From contig SUZR01000006.1 of the NCBI GenBank assembly GCA_015059845.1, positions 62,001-126,000 of the forward strand: a DNA stretch of 64,000 nucleotides. Reading direction: 5' to 3'. Position numbers and translations under genes: made by a program. Under the pieces are notes generated by a model. That model worked only from the letters and a program-made list of their open reading frames with translations. It was not told where the DNA came from and ran no database searches. Below are positions 53,129 to 61,620 of the stretch, piece after piece (position 1 is the stretch's first letter; every line of letters starts with the position of its first letter). The DNA comes from Rikenellaceae bacterium. GTDB lineage: Bacteria; Bacteroidota; Bacteroidia; Bacteroidales; Rikenellaceae.

Positions 53129-54742
53129 ATGACGAAGCAATTCGATGTGATCATAATTGGCGGTGGAGCAACAGGTGCCGGAGTGGCACGCGACTGCTCT
53201 TTGCGCGGCATTAAGGCTCTGTTGTTGGAGCGTGGCGATATAGCTACGGGTGCTACGGGTCGTAACCACGGTTTGTTGCATAGCGGTGCGCGTTATGCCG
53301 TAACCGATAGGGAGTCGGCCGAGGAGTGTATTAAGGAGAATATGATTCTGCGCCGCATCGCAAGCCACTGTGTGGAGGAGACCGATGGTCTTTTTATCAG
53401 TTTGCCGGAGGATGGTCTGGAGTTTCAGGCGAAGTTTATCGAGTCGTGCCGTGCTGCGGGTATCCGCGCCGATGCTATCGACCCGAAAGAGGCTTTGCTG
53501 CTGGAGCCGTCGGCCAACCCTGCAATGATTGGCGCTGTGCGTGTTCCCGATGGAGCCGTTGACCCGTTCCGTCTGACTATGGCGAATCTGTTGGACGCCA
53601 AGGCCCACGGTGCTGAGGTGCTGACCTACCACGAGGTGCTGGACTTCATCCGCGAGCAGGAGCGTATCGTAGGTGTTAAGGTTGTGGACCGTCGCACGGG
53701 CGAGCAGAAGGAGTTCCGCGCTCACGTAACGGTGAATGCAGGCGGTATCTGGGGTCACGAGATTGCCAAGAAGGCGGGTGTGACGGTTAAGATGTTGCCG
53801 GCAAAGGGTGCACTGCTTATCTTCGGTCACCGCGTGAATAACGTAGTTATTAACCGCTGCCGTAAGCCTGCCGACGCCGATATTCTGGTGCCGGGCGATA
53901 CAATCTGTCTTATCGGTACAACATCGAGCAAGGTGCCTTTCGAGGAGTGTGATAATATGTATGTTACAGCCGATGAGGTTGACTTGCTGTTGCGTGAGGG
54001 TATGAAACTGGCCCCCTCGTTGGAGCATACACGTATCCTGCGTGCATACGCTGGTGTGCGACCGTTGGTTGCTTCGGATGATGACCCGAGTGGTCGTAGC
54101 GTCAGCCGTGGTATCGTTGTTTTGGACCACGCTACACGTGATGGTCTGGAGGGATTCATCACCATCACGGGCGGTAAGCTGATGACCTACCGTCTGATGG
54201 GCGAGTGGACAACCGATTTGATTTGTAAGAAGCTCAATATATCTAAGAAGTGTACTACGGCCGAGCAGAAGCTCCCCGGTTCACGCGAGGAGGAGAAGAA
54301 AATCTCTCGTCGTATGCATACCATACCCGTTGCACAGCGCGAGTCGGCAATCAATCGCCACGGTGAGTTGGCCGAGAAGGTGAATGTCGAGGACGCCGAG
54401 CATCGCTCACTGGTCTGCGAGTGCGAGGAGGTATCGGTAGGAGAGGTTAAATATGCTCTCAATGAGCTGGACGTACACAATCTGGTTGACCTTCGTCGCC
54501 GTACCCGTGTAGGTATGGGTACGTGTCAGGGTGAGCTTTGTGCTTGTCGTGCTGCAGGCTTGATGGCGCAGGTGGGTAAGTATTGCACACATCAGGCGAA
54601 GCAGGATTTGACCAATTTCCTGAATGAACGTTGGAAGGGTATGGCTCCCGTAGCGTGGGGTGATACGTTGCGTGAGAGTGAGTTCACGATGTGGCTCTAT
54701 GATGGCGTTTGTGGTTTGAAGAATGATAAAAATACGAAATAA
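53129..54742 (+). CDS. glpA: Anaerobic glycerol-3-phosphate dehydrogenase subunit A
   Basis: 537 residues. FAD-binding Rossmann motif DVIIIGGGATGAGVARDCSL (about 6-25), the GlpA/GlpD-specific RNHGLLHSGARYAV, RPLVASDDDPSGRSVSRGIV, and a C-terminal BFD-type [2Fe-2S] domain (VCECEEVSVGEVKYAL; RVGMGTCQGELCACRAAG) are all present. It oxidises glycerol 3-phosphate to dihydroxyacetone phosphate as the catalytic subunit of the membrane-bound GlpABC, used under anaerobic conditions. The stop overlaps the glpB ATG by 1 base (TAATG). Control by the three-box array at 53014 is inferred. Confidence 0.96.
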   Translation: MTKQFDVIIIGGGATGAGVARDCSLRGIKALLLERGDIATGATGRNHGLLHSGARYAVTDRESAEECIKENMILRRIASHCVEETDGLFISLPEDGLEFQAKFIESCRAAGIRADAIDPKEALLLEPSANPAMIGAVRVPDGAVDPFRLTMANLLDAKAHGAEVLTYHEVLDFIREQERIVGVKVVDRRTGEQKEFRAHVTVNAGGIWGHEIAKKAGVTVKMLPAKGALLIFGHRVNNVVINRCRKPADADILVPGDTICLIGTTSSKVPFEECDNMYVTADEVDLLLREGMKLAPSLEHTRILRAYAGVRPLVASDDDPSGRSVSRGIVVLDHATRDGLEGFITITGGKLMTYRLMGEWTTDLICKKLNISKKCTTAEQKLPGSREEEKKISRRMHTIPVAQRESAINRHGELAEKVNVEDAEHRSLVCECEEVSVGEVKYALNELDVHNLVDLRRRTRVGMGTCQGELCACRAAGLMAQVGKYCTHQAKQDLTNFLNERWKGMAPVAWGDTLRESEFTMWLYDGVCGLKNDKNTK

Positions 54743-56004
54743 TGATGAAGTTTGATACTGTAATCATCGGAGGTGGTCTGGCTGGTCTTACCTGCGGTAT
54801 TCGCTTGGCGAAGGCGGGACAGCGATGTGCCATCGTATCATCGGGACAGAGTGCATTGCACTTCTCGTCAGGCTCGCTCGACTTGCTGAATGCATTGCCC
54901 GACGGTAGCGTTGTGACAAATCCTATGGAGGGCGTTAAGTTGCTTGCGGAGCAGGCTCCCGAGCACCCCTACGTAAAGATTGGTGCTGAGCGTTTTGCCG
55001 TTTTGGCTACCGAGGCTGCGGAGCTGCTGAGCGAGGCGGGTGTTGCAACTATGGGCGAGGCCCTGAAGAATCACTATCGTTTGACTCCTATGGGTGTGCT
55101 GAAGAGTACGTGGCTTACATTCAAGGGGTATGTAACCTCGGATAAGGCCGATGCGCTTCCGTGGAAGAGCGTTGCGTTGTTCAATGCCGAGGGATTCCTC
55201 GATTTCTATACTCAGTTCCTCTCGGACGAGATGCGTAAGATGGGCACAGAGTGTAAGGTACACACCTTTAACCTCCCCGCATTGGAGAATATTCGCCAGA
55301 ATCCAACCGAGATGCGCTCGGCAAACATCGCCCGCATATTCGATAATGAGGATACGCTTAGCGAGCTCGCTGCAATCATCTCTCGTGAGATGGGTGATGC
55401 CGAGGCTGTCTTGCTGCCCGCAGTGTTGGGCGTAGATTGCCGCGATGGCGTTGCCAAGTTGGAGAAGCGTCTGGCGCGTAAGGTCGCAGTTGTGGCTACG
55501 TTGCCGCCTTCTGTTCCAGGTTTGCAGGTACAGACTCTGCTGCGTCGCTATTTCCAGGAGTTGGGTGGTGTATATCTGCTGGGCGATACTGCTACGGGAT
55601 ATAAGTCGGAGGGCGATAACGTAACAGCGCTTTACACCAACAATCACGGCGATATAGCTCTCAAGGCCGACAATTATGTGTTGGCTACGGGTAGCTACTT
55701 CAGTCAGGGCCTTGTGGCCTCAAACGGCGAGGTGGTTGAGCCCCTGTTCGGAGTGGATGTTGCATACGATAAGGTGCGTAGTAATTGGTACGAGCGTGAT
55801 ATGTTCTCGGCGCAGCCTTACGAGTCGTTTGGCGTTGTGACCAATGCTGAGTTGCAGGCTATACGTGGCGGACGAAAGGTTGATAACCTCTATGCCGTGG
55901 GAGCTGGCTTGGCGGGTTTTAATGCCGTTAAGCAGGGTTGTGGTGCAGGCGTTTCGATGCTGACCGCAATGAGTGTTGCAGATAAAATTTTAAGTAAGAG
56001 ATAA
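54742..56004 (+). CDS. glpB: Anaerobic glycerol-3-phosphate dehydrogenase subunit B
   Basis: 420 residues. N-terminal FAD/NAD-type Rossmann loop VIIGGGLAGLTCGIRLAKAG (about 6-26). Near the C-terminus NLYAVGAGLAGFNAVKQGCG is the second dinucleotide loop. LTFKGYVTSDKADALPWKSV, then ALFNAEGFLDFYTQFL, matches GlpB and no other flavoprotein. GlpB is the second subunit that passes electrons from GlpA towards GlpC. Two successive Met codons open the frame (MMKF); the first shares a base with the glpA stop. GlpC follows after 3 bases. Confidence 0.94.
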   Translation: MMKFDTVIIGGGLAGLTCGIRLAKAGQRCAIVSSGQSALHFSSGSLDLLNALPDGSVVTNPMEGVKLLAEQAPEHPYVKIGAERFAVLATEAAELLSEAGVATMGEALKNHYRLTPMGVLKSTWLTFKGYVTSDKADALPWKSVALFNAEGFLDFYTQFLSDEMRKMGTECKVHTFNLPALENIRQNPTEMRSANIARIFDNEDTLSELAAIISREMGDAEAVLLPAVLGVDCRDGVAKLEKRLARKVAVVATLPPSVPGLQVQTLLRRYFQELGGVYLLGDTATGYKSEGDNVTALYTNNHGDIALKADNYVLATGSYFSQGLVASNGEVVEPLFGVDVAYDKVRSNWYERDMFSAQPYESFGVVTNAELQAIRGGRKVDNLYAVGAGLAGFNAVKQGCGAGVSMLTAMSVADKILSKR

Positions 56005-56007
56005 GCT

Positions 56008-57219
56008 ATGATGACCGAAACAAGTGAATTCAATTTCGAGCAATGTATAAAGTGTACCGTGTGTACAGTCTATTGCCCTGTGGCGGCCGTCAATCCGTTG
56101 TATCCGGGCCCTAAGCAGGCCGGTCCCGACGGTGAGCGTCTGCGTTTGAAGCGCCCCGAGTTCTTCGATGAGTCGTTGAAGTGGTGCCTTAACTGTAAGC
56201 GTTGCGAGGTGGCTTGTCCCTCGAATGTGCGCATTGGCGATATTATCCAGGCGGCACGCATCAAGCACAGCAAGAAGAAGCCGGGCCTGAGAGAGTATAT
56301 CTTGGCCAATACCGATTTTATGGGAACGATGGCCTCTCCGCTTGCACCTATTGTTAATATGGCAGTAGGCTTGAAGCCCGTAAAGGTTGTGATGGATAAG
56401 ACCATCGGTATCGACCACCGTCGTATGTTCCCTAAGTATGCTTTCGGTACTTTCGAGAGCTGGCTCAAGCGTAACCGTAAGAAGCAGGCTAAGTTCCCGC
56501 GTCAGGTGAGTTACTTCCACGGCTGCTATGTGAATTACAATAATCCGCAGCTGGGTAAGGATTTCGTGAAGATAATGAATGCGTTGGGTATCGGTGTTCA
56601 GCTGCTTGAGAAGGAGAAGTGCTGCGGCGTGGCCCTCATCTCGAATGGCTTGATTGACCAGGCTAAGCGTCAGGGCGAGGTGAATATCTCGTCAATCCGC
56701 CGCTCTGTTGTGGAGAATAAGATTCCCGTGCTGGGAACATCTTCAACGTGTACCTTCACGCTGCGCGATGAGTATCCCCACCTGCTCGGCATCGAGAACA
56801 AGGATGTACGTGACGGTATTGAGCTGGCTACACGATATATCTATCGTCTGCTCTCTTCGGGCGAGGTGAGGCTCCGCTTTAAGAAGAATGCCCCCAAGTT
56901 GCGCGTGGCCTACCATACGGCGTGCCATATGGAGAAGTTGGGATGGGCATACTACTCAACAGAACTGTTGCGAATGATTCCATCGGTAGAGCTTATTCAG
57001 CTTGATTCGCAGTGTTGCGGTATCGGTGGTACGTATGGTTTCAAGAAGGAGAACTATGCCACATCGCAGGCCGTTGGTGAGGGTCTGTTCCGTAAGATTG
57101 AGGCTTCGGGTTGCGATGTCGTTTCAACCGACTGCGAGACTTGTAAGTGGCAGATTGAGATGTCAACATCGAAGGAGGTTATTCATCCGCTCTCGATTTT
57201 GGCAAATGCACTGGAGTAA
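56008..57219 (+). CDS. glpC: Anaerobic glycerol-3-phosphate dehydrogenase subunit C
   Basis: 403 residues. Two [4Fe-4S] ferredoxin-type motifs at the N-terminus, CIKCTVCTVYCPVAAVNP (about 12-29) and CLNCKRCEVACPSNVRIG (about 59-76), then two CCG domains (EKCCGVALISNGL, QCCGIGGTYGFKKEN) with further cysteines, as in heterodisulfide-reductase-like subunits. It anchors GlpAB at the inner membrane and passes electrons to menaquinone, the usual quinone of Bacteroidota. It ends the operon; a strong terminator is at 57238. glpK and glpF are not in the window, so free glycerol use is not supported by this locus. Confidence 0.96.
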   Translation: MMTETSEFNFEQCIKCTVCTVYCPVAAVNPLYPGPKQAGPDGERLRLKRPEFFDESLKWCLNCKRCEVACPSNVRIGDIIQAARIKHSKKKPGLREYILANTDFMGTMASPLAPIVNMAVGLKPVKVVMDKTIGIDHRRMFPKYAFGTFESWLKRNRKKQAKFPRQVSYFHGCYVNYNNPQLGKDFVKIMNALGIGVQLLEKEKCCGVALISNGLIDQAKRQGEVNISSIRRSVVENKIPVLGTSSTCTFTLRDEYPHLLGIENKDVRDGIELATRYIYRLLSSGEVRLRFKKNAPKLRVAYHTACHMEKLGWAYYSTELLRMIPSVELIQLDSQCCGIGGTYGFKKENYATSQAVGEGLFRKIEASGCDVVSTDCETCKWQIEMSTSKEVIHPLSILANALE

Positions 57220-57237
57220 TCCACATATTTGAATAAT

Positions 57238-57269
57238 AAACCCCTGAGTCTTTGAAGATTCAGGGGTTT
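57238..57269. terminator. Bidirectional terminator after glpC
   Basis: A stem AAACCCCTGAGTCT (57238-57251) / AGATTCAGGGGTTT (57256-57269) with one mismatch and a 4-base loop, then GTTTTATTT; it lies between convergent glpC and the redoxin gene. Confidence 0.92.
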
Positions 57270-57272
57270 GTT

Positions 57273-57830
57273 TTATTTGGATATCTGCTCGGCCTTTTCC
57301 CATATTGCGTGCAGTTGGTCGTAGTCGTATTCGATGGTTAAGGCCTCTACGCGACCCGTTGGCCCAATCAGGAAATTGCGTGGCACATATAGAGTGGCAT
57401 AGCGGTCGTATATCGAGCGGTCGGGGTCTGTACCTACATCGAACGTAATGCCATATTTCTGGCTAAACTCCTCTGTGGCCTCAATGCTCTCTCCGCGTGA
57501 TATGGCCAAAACCTTGAACGAAGGCTCTTTCTCGGCCACGATGCGCTGTATCTCGGCAAATTGATTTTGGCAATCGGGACACTCCGTAGAGAAGAAGATG
57601 AGCATCACCACCTGCCCGTGTAACGACGATAGGGTAGTGCTTTTGCCATTCAATAGCTCTACGGTGAAATCGGGAGCAGTGTCGCCTACGTTGACAAGCG
57701 TAGTATCCTCGGGCGTATGTTTCTCGTCGTTGATACACCCAGCCATCACCAGAGCCGTGACAAAAAGTGTAAGGACGACAACCCGTTGTGTTGCACGAAG
57801 CAGCAGATTGTATGTGTTTAAGAGTGACAT
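57273..57830 (-). CDS. TlpA-like thioredoxin-fold lipoprotein
   Basis: 185 residues. Signal segment with lipobox VMAGC (Cys32). The mature part begins VGDTAPDFTVELLNGKSTTL, then LSSLHGQVVMLIFFSTECPD, the start of a TlpA/AhpC-TSA thioredoxin fold with the redox pair in ECPDC (Cys84 and Cys87). LYVPRNFLIGPTGRV carries the cis-Pro loop. TlpA-like lipoproteins reduce disulfides on the periplasmic side, often for cytochrome or cell-surface protein maturation. No DsbD-type partner is nearby. It converges on glpC across the terminator at 57238. Confidence 0.88.
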   Translation of the reverse strand: MSLLNTYNLLLRATQRVVVLTLFVTALVMAGCINDEKHTPEDTTLVNVGDTAPDFTVELLNGKSTTLSSLHGQVVMLIFFSTECPDCQNQFAEIQRIVAEKEPSFKVLAISRGESIEATEEFSQKYGITFDVGTDPDRSIYDRYATLYVPRNFLIGPTGRVEALTIEYDYDQLHAIWEKAEQISK

Positions 57831-57913
57831 AAGAGCCGAAATTACATTAATCGTTTCCCAAAAATAGTTATAATTCCCTAAACTGCAAAATCCGTTCTTT
57901 TATCTGTAAAATG

Positions 57914-57944
57914 TTTGGTGATTAAAAAAAATGAGTTATCTTTG
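57914..57944 (+). promoter_or_regulatory. tRNA-Val promoter
   Basis: TTTG (57914-57917), a 19-base spacer, TATCTTTG (57937-57944), a near-perfect Bacteroidota promoter. The tRNA begins 18 bases later. It is the clearest promoter in the window. Confidence 0.88.
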
Positions 57945-57961
57945 CACTCGCACTCGCAAGA

Positions 57962-58036
57962 GGGAGTTTAGCTCAGCTGGTTCAGAGCATCTGCCTTACA
58001 AGCAGAGGGTCGGCGGTTCGAATCCGTCAACTCCCA
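57962..58036 (+). tRNA. tRNA-Val (anticodon TAC)
   Basis: 75 bases. Acceptor stem GGGAGTT (57962-57968) pairs with AACTCCC (58029-58035), discriminator A. D arm GCTCAGCTGGTTCAGAGC; anticodon arm TCTGC-CTTACAA-GCAGA with anticodon TAC reading GTA (and other Val GTN by wobble); T arm with GGTTCGAATCC. The CCA end is not encoded. It has its own promoter and terminator and is not in an rRNA or tRNA cluster. Confidence 0.97.
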
Positions 58037-58042
58037 CAAAAC

Positions 58043-58069
58043 AAAAGCAACCCAAAAGGTTGCTTTTTT
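58043..58069 (+). terminator. Rho-independent terminator after tRNA-Val
   Basis: A perfect 10-bp stem AAAAGCAACC (58043-58052) / GGTTGCTTTT (58058-58067), 5-base loop, further T residues. Confidence 0.92.
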
Positions 58070-58093
58070 GTTTTGGGGAGTATTCTCCCAATT

Positions 58094-58516
58094 ATATTTA
58101 CATTCCCACCCCATTCCCCTCCCTTTGACAAAGGAAGGGGCCTTTAATTAACATCGTCTTTTGCTTATAGTAGCCTGTCATCGCCCTGCGGGAGTGATAC
58201 GGAAAGGCGTTAAGCGGAGCAGACATCATCTGCGCAGTAGCCAATCCGTCAATTTTCAAATATATTTACATTCCCACCCCATTCCCCTCCCTTTGGCAAA
58301 GGAAGGGGCCTTTAATTAACATCGTCTTTTGCTTATAGTAGCCTGTCATCGCCCCGCGGGAGCGATACGGAAAGGTGTTAAGCGGAGCAGACATCGTCTG
58401 CGCAGTAGCCAATCCGTCAATTTTCAATTATATTTACATTCCTACCCCATTCCCCTCCCTTTGACAAAGGAAGGGGCTTTTAATTAGCAACGGGTTTTTG
58501 CGAAAGTAGCCAATCC
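58094..58516. repeat. 168-base tandem repeat, 2 full copies plus a shortened third
   Basis: Units begin at 58094, 58262 and 58430, exactly 168 bases apart, each starting ATATTTACATTCC. Copies 1 and 2 differ at only a few positions. Copy 3 is internally deleted (it jumps from about 58488 to AGTAGCCAATCC near 58505-58516). Each unit contains the hairpins CCCCTCCCTTTG.CAAAGGAAGGGG and GCAGAcat.TCTGC. There is no ORF. The array fills the gap between tRNA-Val and the GH20 gene. Confidence 0.92.
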
Positions 58517-58540
58517 TATATTATAATGGCACAATCAAAA

Positions 58541-58577
58541 ACGAGGCAGTTCAACAAGATTAGTTGAGCCGCCTCGT
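58541..58577. terminator. Terminator after the GH20 gene (minus strand)
   Basis: ACGAGGCAGTTCAA (58541-58554) pairs with TTGAGCCGCCTCGT (58564-58577) with two mismatches; A-rich sequence upstream gives the T-tract on the minus strand. Confidence 0.82.
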
Positions 58578-58611
58578 CTGTTAGGTGTATATTTGTGGAT
58601 AATACTCCTGA

Positions 58612-60579
58612 TTAGCGAATAAAGTTCTCCACTTTCAAGTTTGTGACTTTGCTCTTGAAATCGCCTGCTTGTTGCAATGGGAAGTAGAGCGTGGGAACAT
58701 AATCATACTGCTTCTTCTCGGTAAGCCAGCGTTTCTCGCGTTTGAGTTCATCTTGCAACTTACCATTCACATAGAGGCGGGTAGCTGTATTGGTACACTC
58801 GATACGAATATCGGCGCTCTTACCCTCCTCTACATAGTAATCGAATGTGTTGAGGTATCCTTCGCGCACGAAAGCCATACGGCCATCAATCGGGCTGCTG
58901 AGATAGAACTCGGTAACCTCATTCGAGAAGAGCTTAGTACCACGGCTCTCCTTTGCACAATCTATATGGAAGCTAATTGTATGGTCAAAACCAGCCTCTG
59001 CGTGAGGATAACCCTTGCCAGGCTTCACCGATGGAATGGTATAGACAACGCTATTGGGCTCGCCATCGAATAGTCCCAACTCGTTTATACCTGGGGCCTC
59101 CGAGAGCAACTTACTCTTGCTTAAGAACTCCTCCAACGGCAAGGTCTTATAGGTCGGGCTCCACGTAATCGCAGATACAAGGTGCAGGGCAGGATAGCAA
59201 CGGTGGTGAATATCGTCAACCGAGATACCGTTCTCTGCTATATCGTTCCACACGCAGTAAATTGCACCAAGCAGATTGGGATCAAGAGGCTCCATCTTGT
59301 GGTTGTTGATGATGGTCGGATCCCATTTGTTGTAAATCTTATCGGGGTCAAAATAGTCGGCGTAGTATCCTGCGGCGGGTACTATGTACATATACCACGA
59401 GGGGGCTGTTATCATCTTATATCCGAGCGCCTTCATATCAGCTGGGTTGGCATATTTTGGATACCAGCAATTCATCAAAACATTATCTACCTTTACAGGT
59501 GTCTCACCTTTGGCGTGAGTCAGAGCACCCCAAATGAAAGCCTGCTTGCCGAACTTCTCGACAAAACGAATGTATCGATCGGTGAAGGCGCGGAACTTCT
59601 CTACCGTCTCCTGGTCCTTGTTTGAATACTCATCTGTTCCGATGTGCACCTGCTTGCCCACGAATACAGGGTCGTCGCCGCTAAGATATTCGGTGAACAA
59701 TGAGTCAAGGAAGGTATATACATTTGGATTGTATAGATCGAGATGGTCGAGGCCATACTTCTCTGAGCCAAACTCCTTGCGGAAGCGCGAGAATGCCAGC
59801 GAGTGCGAGGGAACATCGATTTCGGGAATCACATTCACGTGTACCTTGGCGGCATTCTTTTGGAACTGGCGGAACTCATCTTTGCCATAGTGGCCATCCT
59901 TGGCTGTAAGCTCAGGAAATTGTTCGCTCTCGAGGCGAAATGCTGTGTAGGTCTTATCCCAAGTATCCTCATATTTCTTTGCAGCACGGTCGTTGAGATG
60001 AATCTGGAAGGTATTCATCTTGTAGTAGGCCATAATTTTGGCATACTTTTCAAGATATTCCAAAGGAATATACTTGCGGCCGCAGTCAATCATAAATCCA
60101 CGCATAGGATAATCGGGCCAGTCGCGTATGCTACCCTTGGGGAGGTATGCTCCCTTGCTCGCCTCCATTATCTGCAACAGGGTACGAGTACCCCAATAAG
60201 CACCTGTCGCGGTTTGGGCATTAAGAGTGATTTGGTCGGCAATATCAATGCTATAACCCTCATCACCAAGCTCCTTGTCGCTGATAAGATTGATGACGAT
60301 AGCACCCGTAGCACTCTTTATAGTACTCTTGGTAATCTTGGCCTTCATCGCTTTTCCAAACAAAAGGCCATAGTCCTTGGCCAATGCCTCGGCGACGTTG
60401 GCTAACTCGGCGTTGGTGTAGATGATTTTGGTTGCAGCACTAATGTTTACCACTCCCTCACCTCCTTGCCAATGGCGCAGTTCGGGAATTACAAATGGTT
60501 TTTCATTGTTGGCCCATAGTGCGGTTGTGGCGCACAATGAAAGCAACATTAAGGAGATAGCAATGATTCGGTTTTTCAT
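58612..60579 (-). CDS. Glycoside hydrolase family 20 beta-N-acetylhexosaminidase
   Basis: 655 residues, signal peptide (MKNRIIAISLMLLSLCATTA, then LWA), so it is secreted into the periplasm or cell surface. N-terminal about 145 residues form the GH20b-type domain. Catalytic domain: the acid/base pair Asp316-Glu317 in HIGTDEYSN (assisting Asp and general acid Glu), plus MRGFMIDCGRKYIPLEYLEK (about 160-179) and VIPEIDVPSHS. A C-terminal about 100-residue beta-rich domain follows (ISFHIDCAKESRGTKLFSNE, then VTEFYLSSPIDG). It removes terminal GlcNAc or GalNAc from host-type glycans. The terminator at 58541 closes the unit ddh-GH20. Confidence 0.93.
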   Translation of the reverse strand: MKNRIIAISLMLLSLCATTALWANNEKPFVIPELRHWQGGEGVVNISAATKIIYTNAELANVAEALAKDYGLLFGKAMKAKITKSTIKSATGAIVINLISDKELGDEGYSIDIADQITLNAQTATGAYWGTRTLLQIMEASKGAYLPKGSIRDWPDYPMRGFMIDCGRKYIPLEYLEKYAKIMAYYKMNTFQIHLNDRAAKKYEDTWDKTYTAFRLESEQFPELTAKDGHYGKDEFRQFQKNAAKVHVNVIPEIDVPSHSLAFSRFRKEFGSEKYGLDHLDLYNPNVYTFLDSLFTEYLSGDDPVFVGKQVHIGTDEYSNKDQETVEKFRAFTDRYIRFVEKFGKQAFIWGALTHAKGETPVKVDNVLMNCWYPKYANPADMKALGYKMITAPSWYMYIVPAAGYYADYFDPDKIYNKWDPTIINNHKMEPLDPNLLGAIYCVWNDIAENGISVDDIHHRCYPALHLVSAITWSPTYKTLPLEEFLSKSKLLSEAPGINELGLFDGEPNSVVYTIPSVKPGKGYPHAEAGFDHTISFHIDCAKESRGTKLFSNEVTEFYLSSPIDGRMAFVREGYLNTFDYYVEEGKSADIRIECTNTATRLYVNGKLQDELKREKRWLTEKKQYDYVPTLYFPLQQAGDFKSKVTNLKVENFIR

Positions 60580-60611
60580 TTATGTTGTGTTAAATTTTGA
60601 TTTTTCGTAAT

Positions 60612-61508
60612 TTACACTAGGCGGCGGATGATTTGGTCACGGTCACCCGCAAGGAAATCAATCAACGGAATCTCAATCATAGTATATGCTCCAGGTTTCT
60701 GGCGCAAGATGGCACGTGCGCCCGCAACCAGAATCTGGCTTGTAAGTCCGGGGTTGTCGATACTCATATTGAACTCAAAGCGCTGGTTCTGCGTCTTGCC
60801 CGACACGCCCTTACGAACCATATTCACACCGTGTCCCATATCCAGAAGCGCATTCACACTCTCAACCTGCTTTACGTGGGTCTCGTCGTGAACAAAGTAT
60901 GCATCGTTCTTAATCTTTGTAGCAACATCATCGAAGTCGTAGCCATTCTCCAGCTCAATATATACCATACGGCGGTGGATGCCCGTACCCAACGGAATAG
61001 TCATCGAAAGAGCCGCCTTAACGCCCTCGATAGCCTTTACCGCTACGGTGTGTCCCATACTCATACCAGGGCCAAAATTGGTATATGTAATACCCTGAGG
61101 AGCGCATATCTCAAGCAATGCGCGAACAACAGAATCGCTACCCGGATCCCAGCCAGCCGAGATGAGTGATGCGACATTATTCTCGCGGGCGATTGCGTCC
61201 AAACGTGCGCGAGTGTCGGCTATGCCTGTGTGAATATCGAAGCTATCTACAGTCGAGATACCCAACTTGAGAGCCGTTTCGGCACTCTTCTCCACGAGTC
61301 GTGACGGGGTGCAAAGGATTGCAACATCAACGTTGTCTAACTGCTCCAAAGAGCTTACAACGGGGTATTTCTGTTCGTTGCTTGACGAGAGCGAAGACGC
61401 TCTACGCACGATACCTGCAATCTCAAAATCGGCAGCAGCCTCAAGGGCTTCAACTACATATTTGCCAATATTGCCGTAACCTACAACGGCAGCTCTAATC
61501 TTTTTCAT
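60612..61508 (-). CDS. ddh: meso-diaminopimelate D-dehydrogenase
   Basis: 298 residues. NADP-binding Rossmann loop AVVGYGNIGKYVVEALEA at the N-terminus, DSFDIHTGIADTRARLDAIA, SAGWDPGSDSVVRALLE and NFGPGMSMGHTVAVKAIEGV match Ddh closely. It makes meso-DAP in one step from tetrahydrodipicolinate, bypassing the succinyl- or acetyl-variant pathways. Together with dapA (22942-23832) this gives the first and last steps of the short DAP route; dapB is not in the window. The promoter is clear at 61571-61599, with a small hairpin in the leader. It starts 32 bases before GH20. Confidence 0.95.
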   Translation of the reverse strand: MKKIRAAVVGYGNIGKYVVEALEAAADFEIAGIVRRASSLSSSNEQKYPVVSSLEQLDNVDVAILCTPSRLVEKSAETALKLGISTVDSFDIHTGIADTRARLDAIARENNVASLISAGWDPGSDSVVRALLEICAPQGITYTNFGPGMSMGHTVAVKAIEGVKAALSMTIPLGTGIHRRMVYIELENGYDFDDVATKIKNDAYFVHDETHVKQVESVNALLDMGHGVNMVRKGVSGKTQNQRFEFNMSIDNPGLTSQILVAGARAILRQKPGAYTMIEIPLIDFLAGDRDQIIRRLV

Positions 61509-61548
61509 AATGGCTTAATTTAATACTTTAATTTATTTCCCACTAACC

Positions 61549-61599
61549 AAACCTCCAATAAGAGGTTTCACAAATGTACAAAAAAAATCAAAAATGCAA
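61549..61599 (-). promoter_or_regulatory. ddh promoter and leader hairpin
   Basis: Minus strand: TTG (CAA at 61597-61599), an 18-base spacer, TACATTTG (CAAATGTA at 61571-61578). Just after the expected start of transcription lies the perfect 7-bp hairpin AAACCTC/GAGGTTT (61549-61568), possibly an mRNA-stabilising stem. Confidence 0.68.
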
Positions 61600-61620
61600 T
61601 TTTATATATTCTATATTTTT

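Noticed and set aside
58094..58516. CRISPR array or integration site next to tRNA-Val
   Set aside because: The units are 168 bases and adjacent with no spacers; there is no duplicated tRNA end, no integrase and no cas gene.
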